A stretch of DNA of 44,030 bases from positions 1 through 44,030 of the forward strand of contig JABYQS010000248.1 in assembly GCA_022592435.1 (NCBI GenBank). The letters run 5' to 3'. The notes under the pieces are model-generated. The model ran no database searches, was not told the origin of the DNA, and saw only the letters and a list, made by a program, of their open reading frames with translations. Of this stretch, positions 1 through 9,295 are shown one piece after another; the first letter of the stretch is position 1; the number at the start of each line of letters is the position of its first letter. The stretch is from Cerioporus squamosus. Taxonomy: Eukaryota > Basidiomycota > Agaricomycetes > Polyporales > Polyporaceae. Both the position numbers and the translations under genes were made by a program.

Positions 1-1547
1 ACTGGCATCCGCTTACGGGGTCAGCGGTCAAGTCTTGGAAGGTCTGAGCAGGTGCGGTTGCCATTGTGAGTAGTGAAGTTCGTGCAGGCTTTCCGTGTAG
101 TTGGGGTTGAGCGACAGAAAGCAGCGATGTATGGTGTTATATATGTGTACACACCTCAGCGTCTGAGAGACGTGGTCAGGACCTTCTGCCTCCGCATAGA
201 GCAGCATCGGCACGACCGCCGCCCGAGGTCCTTGGACAACGTCAGCGTTACGCTCATGGGACAGGAGACACGAAGTCGACCGGAGTCCTCTCGTTTCTGA
301 AGTGGCACAAGAAGGCGTACCAGTGTGGCGCGCACCTGACTGTAGAAGCGATGGTCAAGCATGGAAGATGGCTTTCGCCATAACCTTCCCCTACCAGATC
401 CGCAGTGTCTCGCACCACTTGTTGCAGTGCCACATGATTCATCGTTCATACGATCCCATAGAACGGCGGCCGAAGGCCCTGGATGTGGCGTTGAGTAAAG
501 GTTTGCGGCGCTCTTTGCAAAACTTACTGTTGGCAAGGCATGGAAGCCATCGTCGCGGGAGAGAAGTAGCTTGGACACTGGCGCCACTGTTTTACAATGC
601 GACGCGACTTCACGCCGTAGCACGATACCACAGTAGCGTGGATGCGCATATAGTGAACCGTGCCGTTTGAAATCTACTGACCATGGTGAGTAACTACAAG
701 ACATCCGAGATTCTCGCGCGCAAGCGTACCATACAACTCGTACAAAAAACTTGCGATTTCAGTCTGTGCGGAACTATCGGCCACCGTTGATGCGTGCTTA
801 GACGTTGCATGGAAGGGATTGATCAACCTCATCTATTCTTGGAGGTTAAACCACCGACCGTACTCTTAGACGCGCGGCTGATTGCTGAGAGCAAACGTAG
901 ACTTGAGACCTACTCACAGATTCTGGGATGACGCCACCGAACTTTGATGCGGGTCGATGGGAGGATTGCGTTCACGATACGGAGGTTCGAGGGTCCATGT
1001 CGTGAGTGGCGCCTGGCCCCGCCTCTGCAGGTGTGACAAGAATTCACGAAGGCGGGACCGAGGTCCGCTGAACCATAGTGGTGAACGCTCTGCTCTCCCC
1101 ATCAGAACTTGTAGGAGTACCTTGTACGCCACTGGGAAACTTACTAAACACAAACTCGTTCTGTCCCGACAAGAAACTTCAAGTTGTACTCGTGCGCGTA
1201 TCTGGCGAAACGATGAAATTTTCAGAGGCGGTCGACTGCTTTAGGATCTGGGACTTACCTTTCATTCACTACCGTTTACACTCCCGACCGAATGCTCAGA
1301 TAATCGAGTGCGATGCTTGAACCTGATTGCGTCGAAGTCTACGGCCCCTTGCCGTACTAAGTATCCTGAGGGACGAGGAACGGAAAGCGAGCCTAGCTGG
1401 GGGATATCGGTGGGAGTCTCTTGATCATGACAGTGGTGAGTACCAAAGAAGTTATCTGACGGATACATAGCCGTCGACATTGCAGCGGGCAATGTCCGCA
1501 TGAGTAGGATGGCGCCGGGGGGTAAGTGGAGGGAAGGACAGAGGCAT
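1..1547. other. No recognisable gene
   Basis: Only short, overlapping reading frames occur here, and none has a composition or motif I can assign. I found no convincing chain of exons with splice signals and no repeat. It may be intergenic DNA or an old, decayed element flanking the transposon that starts at about 1548. Confidence 0.5.
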
Positions 1548-1576
1548 TACAGTGGGGACGGGCAATGGCTGCGAGC
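1548..1576 (+). repeat. Left terminal inverted repeat of the 3.9-kb transposon
   Basis: Begins TTACAGTGGGGACGGG; the 23 bases at 1554-1576 are a perfect inverted match to 5455-5477. Similarity stops after GCGAGC. Confidence 0.9.
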
Positions 1577-2178
1577 CATCTATGTTTGTACGTGTTTGTT
1601 CCCAACTGGGCGCTCCCAGAACGTGGTCCTCGAAATTCGCCGAAGTCTGCAAGCCCGCATGGTCGCCGCGCGGTGCTGAAATAGGGCTTGTTACACTCGG
1701 GGTAGCCCGGGCAATGTTTCGCCCATCACATATTCAAGTAAATGAGAGAGAATAGCGACAAACCAATTTACAAAACATATTTCTTATTGCATTATTGCAC
1801 ATGTTTTCTGGGCAAAACATACTAGTTGGCTTCTATGGTTGATCGCGACAAGTTGGGGGGCTGGAAGAGCCCTTGGGAAGCCTTAATCCTTCGCGCAATC
1901 TGGAGGAGGCGCGAGGAGGCGCCAGCTCGGGCGCGTGGGCATTTCACGCAGCCACCAACGCGCCAAACACCATCACGTGATGGCGACGCAGCCATCGCGC
2001 TGACCATTGCCGTCTTTCTGCCCCTCTGTCACCGCGTCATTCGTGCCATACGAGCTCTAGACAGCAAGCAGGATGGAATAGGTGAGCTTTAGGCCTGAAA
2101 TGCGCAGACCCTGCATAGAAAATACTAACATGAACCCCCCTAAAGTTGCCACAGCGGCCTTCTCAGTTCAATTTTCCC

Positions 2179-5100
2179 ATGGGGAGCGCGTCGAGATCCG
2201 GGTACAAGCGGCGTACACTCACAGCAGCACAGAAGGAGGCTCTCACGCGAATGCGTCGAAGCTGCTATAGCTCCGGCGGTGATGATGACAAGGAGAACAC
2301 ACCCCCTGTCGAGCAGAGAAGATGCACCGTGGGTTTCAGAAGCACCTAACATGAGAATTCCAATAACTTACGTGTTCTTCTGTTCCTAGGTTACTCCGGT
2401 GCGGCCGCAATCGTCTGGCACTCTTGTAGAACAAGTGCGCACGGCTGAGAAGCAGTGCACCACTTTGGCTCGCAAGCTGAAGCTCACGCAAGACCAGAAT
2501 GTCCGCCTCCGGGAGCGGATCTCAGGGTACCAGACCCGACGTCACAATGAAGGCCGAAGGATCAGGCGAGCCCATGCTGTCATCCGGCACCTCAAATCCA
2601 AGGCACAAATCTACAGGGACACAGAGAAGACCATCAAGAAGGCTCACCGTGAGCGCGACACAGCCGCGAGGGAAGAAGCACGCACGCGGGCGGAATCTGG
2701 CGCGGCTCTCGTACGCATCAGCGACAAGAACGTGCAATTGCGCAAGGACCTCCAGTGCCGCCTGCGCCAGGTCCGCCTTCTGCGGCAGCAGTGTACGCGG
2801 CTGACCGTCCGCATGACCAAGGGCATCGAGAAAGCCAAGATCAGACCGCTGACCTTCCGCTTGAAGCAGAAGGGTGTGTACACCTCGCAAGCCCGTGGCT
2901 TGGCCCGGTTACTGGTCGGTGCTGGCTGTGCGCAGTCAAAGGTTGGCAGTATGATCCAACTCTTTGGCTCTTCGCTCGGGTTGTCAATCCCCGAGCGGAT
3001 GAGCCGGAGGACTGTGCGACGGGTGTTTTTATGAGGCAGAGATCGCACGGCGTATTCAGCTGGGCTATGAGCTGAAGCGAACACCCAGTAAGTTCCTCTG
3101 TTTACTGATCACACAACAATTAATCCTCTATTTTGCGTACCCTTTCTAGGTTTCACTATCAGTGGTGATGCGACTACAGACCGACATGTCAACTATGAGG
3201 CCCGCTTTGCCCTTGTGCGTGCTCCAGAGCACTACACTCCTTCCACCTCATCCTCCGGCCCTACCCTGGTCCCACAGAACCGCTTTGTCGGGGTCGAATC
3301 ATCTGTGGACCATACCAGTGAGACACAACTTGCCGGTTGGCAAGGTGCCTTTCATGGTGCAGCTGAAGCGTTCAATGCCTCTCCTTTGGCCAAGCGGGAT
3401 GGTGCTCTTCTCGACGTCATCAAGCTTGCGGTCAAGCTGAAGGGCGTTGGAGGTGATCATGCCGCTGATCAACTGAAGACTGCCCGGATGCTCGCAGCTT
3501 GGAAGACAGACATGACATGCACCCTCCTTGGCCGAGATCACCTTGGTTATGGCAGCCAGCCTACAGCAGACATGCTTCGCTTGATCGAGGATACCACCAC
3601 AGCATCCATCTTGGCTGTTGGTGGTTCTACGAGCTGGGCGATCATGTCAGCAGAGGAGCGGTCCACTGTTTATGTTGATCAGCTCAACTGCGCGATATCT
3701 CAGGTCGGCAAGGAGCTCTATGAAGCCTTGTCTGACGAGGAGAGACGGCCCTTAGACCTGTTCTTGCGCCTTGGCTGTGCAATGCACAAGGACTTGAACA
3801 GTGTCAAAGGTGGGGCTGCAGCCATGGCCAATGTTTGGGCTGATCTTGACGCACCACCTCCCATACTTCTGGCCAATAAGGACAATGCATCAACATTGCA
3901 AGATATTGACCTCGAGACCCTCTCCACTGCTTCATTGCTCCTCACCGACTCTCTCTCTCCAGCCGAGATGCGGGCCCTCGAATCCTCAACTCGTGGTGGG
4001 GTGAAGCTATGCAGCCTTGCTGGTGCAATATTCAACAACAAGGACGGCAAGAAGGGGCAGCATGACACATACGTGTACTACTTCGAGCACTTCTTGAAGC
4101 GACGGTGCGCACGGTTTCCAGATACAAGCAACACACGCTATCAGTCATACTGCGATGCGGCCGCTGAGCTGCTGATCAACCGTGAGCACTACATCCGGTT
4201 CTTGGAGCTCGTGCGCGACCACAAGGTACAACCTGGCTTCACCAACATCGAGCAGAATGTATACAACGGTCTCAAGGATCCCTCGACCCTGAGCGAGCTC
4301 GCTGTTCTTGCCATCTATGCCCAAGCGGTCACCCACCCCTACATGCGCACTGCTCGTGTTCGACAGAACGGCTTGAAGCTTGGTCCACTCCACATCCAGC
4401 TCAAGACGCACATAGCCAAGCTCGTGTCCAACCCGGACTTGCTCCTCGGATCTGATGTTACCTTCAAGACGGGCACGATGGACAGCCTTGAATGGCATCG
4501 TCCAGAAGTCTTATCTGCCATACGTGCCATTGCCCCTGACCTACCCCACCTGAAGTCACTCCTGGTCGGGTTCTTGACTGGTGCACTGCAGACATGGGTG
4601 AAGTTTACGGTCGAGTTTGCGGAGGGCGGCGCGATCGATCAGGCTTCTGAGGCTGAACTGGAAGCTGCTTATATCCTCCCCACCAATGACCACAACGAGG
4701 GCGCCCTCGGCGCACTGCGGGTCTGGAAACGGCTCCATCCTAATGGCTCGCTCACCTACTTCAATGCCCAGAAAGGCCTCGAGCTGAACAGGACGGCAGA
4801 CTTCATGGAAGTGCACCTGAATAGCGAGGAAGATCAGGCATACCTGCGTGCTGCTGCGCGTGCCCTTGATGCCAGCGGAGATGAAGCGGAGCGACGTCGA
4901 AAGCTTATCAATCGTGCCCTTGCTACGGCAGCCGAACGTGCGCGGGAGCGCGAGGAAAAGCGGAGGAAGGAGGAGGAGGAGATAGCGAGGTTGGGGATGG
5001 TGAGGCAGGTCTTTGCTGCAGAGGAGCTGCGAGTCTTGAAGAATGCGCAGCTTGACGAGCAGTTGCTCATCTACAAGAAGCTGTACAAAGACGGTAAGAT

Positions 5101-5239
5101 ACCCTACAAGTCGCACATATCTAATAAGGCGCAGAAGTTAGCGGCCCTTCTCGAGGCCATTCAGCGGAATGAGCCCGAGAAACTGGACATTACTTACTTC
5201 CTTGAACTTAATCTTGTAATGCCGATACTCACGACCTAG
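2179..5239 (+). pseudogene. Transposase-like gene of an unnamed Agaricomycete family, with one frameshift
   Basis: Exons are 2179-2328, 2390-3087 and 3150-5239. The introns show GTGGGT...CTAAC...TAG and GTAAGT...CTAG. The product would be about 980 residues: a basic N-terminus (KRR, RMRR), a long charged coiled coil (about residues 60-180), then a large conserved domain, a Glu/Arg-rich helix, and a C-terminal helix pair resembling a SAP-type DNA-binding motif (LDEQLLIY...KAQKLAALL). Candidate acidic residues of an RNase H-fold transposase are the Asp in ISGDATTD (near 3164-3187), the Asp in MHKDLNS (near 3790) and the Glu in NDHNEGALG (near 4696). SNTRYQS recalls the hAT TRWNS motif. I recognise the protein type as widespread in Agaricomycete genomes but know no established name. 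A run of five T at 3026-3030 puts the frame out by one base, so translation would stop at 3034; everything downstream is open. The frameshift may be real decay, an assembly error or a slippery site. Transposase function is inferred from the flanking inverted repeats. Confidence 0.75.
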
Positions 5240-5454
5240 TCTTAGTGTACATAGCGCATGCACCTATTCCAGTATTGCATCGTACGCGGGCTGCCCAGAG
5301 GAGGAGGCGGAGCAGAGACCGGAGATGGCTTGAAGAGGACCGGAGAGTGCGCGCGAGGGCGCGAGCCAGGCGCGAACACGATCGCGCGCGGGCGTCTCAC
5401 TACTGATCCCGACCACACTTTGCGCGGGCGCGTGATGACTAAGCGTTTCATTCT

Positions 5455-5483
5455 GCTCGCAGCCATTGCCCGTCCCCATGTAA
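5455..5483 (-). repeat. Right terminal inverted repeat of the 3.9-kb transposon
   Basis: Inverted copy of 1548-1576, with a perfect 23-base core and one missing base near the outer end (TACA instead of TACAG). Confidence 0.9.
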
Positions 5484-5485
5484 AT

Positions 5486-6095
5486 TACAGCTGTTTGCAG
5501 AAGTCGTGTCCGCCCAACTCCGACTGACGCGCAGACACTTTTGACGCGGGAAATTCAAGAAATACCGGAAATCCGTTCGCTGCTCAACAACACCAGTAGA
5601 CAAATGCTACAACATTCCATCATGCCATAGTATGCATCCCCGGCCTGCGCCAACTTTTTCTGAGTCCTTGCGTACCCGGAATGCGGAGATAGCAATGCCA
5701 GGTCACTACTCATCCGCAGGTCCATTTAGGACGTTTCTACCCCCTCCCACTGTACCAATCTTACACATGGCATGGCTATATACCATAGAAATATGTTGAG
5801 ATGATTTCAAAGGTGCTGCAAAAGCTCTCGACGTGTGAGGATGGAGAATGTCCACAGGCCCTGGGGTCGATAGTAAGCGCCCATAAACGACAGCGCGATA
5901 CTCGCTCAGAGTCCCCGGTTTTCCTCATCGTAACGCTCAGTAAATACTCGTATGGGCTGTACACGCCTCGCATAGTCGCCTCAGGCAGAGAGGACATGCG
6001 AACAAGTCGTTCAGATATATTGAATTTCTGAATTTTCCGTGCACAACGCGTGCTGTGCAACCAGCGTCTGGCCACGACCTCTGCAAACAGCTGTA
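5486..6095 (+). mobile_element. 610-bp non-autonomous TIR element (MITE-like), copy 1
   Basis: Ends are inverted repeats of about 26 bases. The left end starts TACAGCTGTTTGCAGAAGTC; the reverse complement of the right end starts TACAGCTGTTTGCAGAGGTC. Both ends carry TA, consistent with a TA target duplication (Tc1/mariner or pogo style), but this is not proven. There is no transposase gene; the open frames of about 76 and 122 codons have no recognisable content. The element is nearly identical to 14270-14879 in opposite orientation, with at least one 1-base indel near 5540 (CACTTTTGAC versus CACTTTGAC). It inserted immediately outside the right end of the 3.9-kb transposon. Confidence 0.85.
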
Positions 6096-6569
6096 TTGAC
6101 GCCAGAGACGGTCCCTTGCTTCTCCGTAACCAATGTGAGTCCATTGGCGGGGCCTACAATAGTAGACCGTGTCCAATACACTTCTGCTATGTGACGTGAG
6201 TAGTAGTATTATTCAGTAGTTACGCAACGCGGGTGCCCGCAGGCCAGCCTACGAATGTATGTTGTCGGGTAGTGAGAATCTACTGTATAACTCTCGGTCC
6301 CGGGGGGGCTTGGGGTTGCCATCAGTGACTCCTACCGGCCCTGTGCTCACAACCCGACCTCCTCCTCCTCCTCCTCCTCCTCCTCCTCCTCGGTCATCAT
6401 CAGCCGGATTCCGCCGGCTTCCGGCGGACTATCCCTCGTAACGCTTAGAATCTGGATTTATGGAGGACATCGCCCCCCCCCCCGGCAAGCCCCAGGCATT
6501 GTCAAACGCACTGTTCTCTTCTACATCCTCATCGGCAGTTCCATCTCATAGCTTCAGAAAACACGAGCC
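6096..6569. other. Upstream region of the monooxygenase with simple repeats
   Basis: No gene seen. It contains an (CCT)11 microsatellite at 6358-6390, a small perfect hairpin CCGCCGG-CTT-CCGGCGG near 6411-6427, and a run of 11 C at 6473-6483, all within 220 bases of the start codon at 6570. Confidence 0.7.
6358..6390 (+). repeat. (CCT)11 microsatellite
   Basis: Eleven uninterrupted CCT triplets upstream of the monooxygenase. Pyrimidine tracts are common in fungal promoters, so an effect on expression is possible but not shown. Confidence 0.95.
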
Positions 6570-8087
6570 ATGGTCGCCACGAAAGTGATCATCGCCGGAG
6601 GAGGCATCGCAGGTCCAGTCCTCGCAATGTTGTTGAAGGCCAAAGGTTACGACCCCGTCATCTACGAGCGCAACGAAGGACCTACGGACATGGGTCTCTC
6701 ACTCGGGTCCGTAACACGCTCCTGTGCTCATTAATCCTTAGCCGCGCTCACAGGCTTTCGACGCCACCCTCCAGCCTTCAGCCGAACGGACTCCGCGTCC
6801 TGAACCTCATCCCCGGGCTGTTGGATACCTTCGGCCGCGGCCGTGTCAACAAGGCGATCTCCTACTCCGTCTTGCCTGGAGAAGAGCGCGAGCTCTCGCG
6901 CATCGAGTTTCAAATGGAACACCTGGAACACGGAATAGAGGGTGTCAAGCGACCGGTGTTGCTGCGCGCACTTTTAGAAGGTGCTCGTGAGCGCGGAGTC
7001 CCGGTGCACTTCGGCCACCAACTCGTGGACCTCGAGCAGCACGAGGACAGTGTTACGGTGAAGTTCGCGAATGGGAAGACGGACGAAGTAAGCTTCGTCA
7101 TCGGGTGTGATGGACTCCACAGCAACACACGGATTTGCCTCTTCGGCAAGGAAGAGGCGGTCTTCACAGGGCTTACTCAGGTGAACCTCCTCCCGCAATT
7201 CCTGGGATCTAGCGTCGTGGAACGGCGCTGACGGCAGTGCGGCAGACAGGGGGCATCTCGCCAGTCCCAGAGACCTACAAGTCGGAAGATCTGCATACGT
7301 TCAACATATACTCGGATGGCATGCACATGATTGGCGTCGCTGTCAGCGACTCCGAGATGGCCTGGGCGTAAGTAATGCCACTGCGTGTTGCGCGCGCGAT
7401 ATCTGAACGTCACCTTCCACAGCATCACTCAGCGGGAAGCTGAGGCGAAGGAGACGTGGCGCGGCATGGACGAGGCAAGGCAGAAGGAGTTCAAGGAGGG
7501 GCCGTTCTCCAAGCTGCCTTTCGGCGGTGGCGAGCTCGTCCGAACCGCTGAGAGCATCGTCAAGGTAGCATCCATCCCATATCTGTGGTACGACTAGCTA
7601 AATCATCGCCCACATATAGTATGGCATATATGACCGCCCCGAGCTGCAGTCATGGCACAAGGGTCGAGTGGTGCTCATCGGAGACGCCGCACACCCGACG
7701 AGTCCGGTACGACCATATCCCGCTTTTTGGAGATGTGGACGCGACTGACATACCCACCTTCAGCACCTCGGCCAAGGCGCAAATCAGGCCCTTGAAGACA
7801 TCTACCACCTCGTCCGCCTCCTCGTCAAGCACAATCCCTCCGCCTCTCCACCGTCGACCGCGACTCTCGAGACCGTCTTCACCGAGCTCGAGCAGCTGCG
7901 TATCCCGCGCACGTCGGAGCTTGTGATGAGGGCGCGGAAGATGGGCGAGCTCCGTGTCGTGAGCGGGGTCGAGGCGTGCAAGAAGCGCGACGAGCTCATG
8001 TGCACGCTCTTCACGCCCGAGAGGGCGGAAGCCATGATGCAGGACCTGTGGAAGAATCCGTTCGAGCCCGGCAAGAGCGAGATCTGA
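6570..8087 (+). CDS. FAD-dependent monooxygenase (salicylate hydroxylase-like, PF01494 type)
   Basis: Six exons: 6570-6706, 6775-7180, 7246-7367, 7423-7564, 7620-7706 and 7764-8087. They give 405 residues with all phases consistent. The protein starts MVATKVIIAGGGIAG, a class A flavin monooxygenase Rossmann motif (GxGxxG-type glycines at residues 10-15). It continues with the family's LQPNGLRVL segment, an IGCDGLHSNTR motif (the DG motif that binds FAD and NAD(P)H) and VVLIGDAAHPTSP (the GD motif contacting the FAD ribose, about residues 288-297), followed by HLGQGANQALED. Such enzymes hydroxylate small aromatic or other secondary metabolites using NAD(P)H and O2. The substrate cannot be told from sequence. 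The first intron was placed so that exon 2 reads GLQPNG, matching the family; other AG acceptors nearby in the same phase are possible. There is no signal peptide, so it is likely cytosolic. The gene is flanked by mobile elements, not by obvious pathway partners. Confidence 0.9.
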
Positions 8088-9295
8088 AGCATCGTCGACG
8101 AATGCAATATGGGCTAGATGGTTATGCGTGGGGGTCGGACGTGTCTTACGTCTTCTTCGGGTCATACAACTGTGGCGCGTCCCGTATACAACACGGAATA
8201 TGGACCGTTTGGAGTCGTTGCATGCACGCATCGTATTGATCAAATCAAACGGCGTTACATGCATGCGAGGTGGACTAAGTCCGAGGATGGCTGACGAAGT
8301 CTAGTCTGCGGGCCTTGGAAGAGCGATAAACTGCCAGAAGACCCTTTACATCTCGAGCGTAGCGAGTCTCGGACAGACCCATAACAGCACGTCGATCGTT
8401 GGGCCCCACCCGGACTTGGTGAGAGGATCAATGTGCCTGTAGAGAGAGCGCAGCGTCGGGCTTGAAGGTTCTAGGATATTAAGCAGATTGAAGTCCCAAC
8501 AACGTCGCAAGTCGGTCGGAAATTCAATGACAGCGTGGGTAGGCTTTTGTGCGGCCACGTTGAGTATTCGATTATGATCCATGTCGGCATACTGCAGATT
8601 TGGGGACGGTGATGGGTGGTGGGTGGGTATCTGTGTTAACCACAGGTCGGTCATGGAATTAGAGCTCTCGAGGAGAGCTCATGAGCGAGAGCGCGGCCAG
8701 GGCAAACACGGCCTTGATAGTTGAACGTTGGAGCCCGCCCACATCGAGCATTCGCTCGACATGCTCATAGCAGACCGCCCAAGAATCTGAGTCGTCCCAA
8801 CTACCCCTGCCTTCTCCGCATCCCACCATGAGATACATCTTCCATTTGTCGTGTGCCATTGGGAAGGTACATAAACAAATTCGATACATACGAACAGCAT
8901 ACAAAGCAACCGATTCCACATTTCCATACAGTAGACTAGTCCTTGAGCTGATCCTATCGGGTCTATCGCAAAGCCGGGGGTGGGCAGGACAAAGGTGCAG
9001 CGCGGCACCGCAAGCCCGCCGCGACGACGAGCGCACCATGTCCCACACACCGCACGGGCGCCTCGCGGAACTCGCTCAGTCGTCGGCATGGGGGTGCATT
9101 CTGGCCTGCTGAATGCTGTATCATGCCGGGGAGGAGCCATCGCAGTCAGCAGTCAGGAATCCGGCCTTCGGCGTCGTCACACACTAGGCTGAGGAGGGGG
9201 GAGAGGGAGCGGCGATGCTCCTCGGAGGGAAGAGCGCAATCCAGAAGAGAGTCTTCTGTGGTGTCCTAGGTGCAGAGCTGCCGCTGAAGGAGGTG
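8088..9295. other. Mostly non-coding spacer
   Basis: Between the monooxygenase and the 3' end of UPF2. A weak minus-strand gene remnant is listed separately (8346-8800). The remainder shows no gene. Confidence 0.4.
8346..8800 (-). pseudogene. Possible F-box/LRR-like gene remnant
   Basis: Two minus-strand open segments could join: one with CYEHVERMLDVGGLQRST (up to about 8790) and one reading VIEFPTDLRRCWDF... and ending VLLWVCPRLATLEM (stop at 8346). The closing CPRLATLEM resembles repeats in Agaricomycete F-box proteins. No F-box, start codon or convincing splice chain is visible, so this is at most a fragment. Confidence 0.2.

Larger units (their letters stand above)
1548..5483 (+). mobile_element. 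TIR-bounded DNA transposon carrying a transposase-like gene
   Basis: The two ends are inverted copies of each other. The left end reads TTACAGTGGGGACGGG from 1548, and the core GGGGACGGGCAATGGCTGCG (continuing GAGC... to 1576) starts at 1554. The reverse complement of 5455-5477 is the same 23-base core, followed outward by TGTA. The outermost bases differ by one indel (TACAG versus TACA). The element is about 3.9 kb and its only large gene occupies 2179-5239. An E-box-like palindrome, CATCACGTGATG, lies near 1971-1982 in the left subterminal region. I could not define a target-site duplication, partly because a second TIR element begins at 5486, two or three bases beyond the right end. Confidence 0.85.

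Noticed and set aside
5776..6144. 122-codon open frame inside the 610-bp element, repeated at 14221-14589
   Set aside because: It spans the element end, has no protein features, and is duplicated simply because the element is; not a gene.
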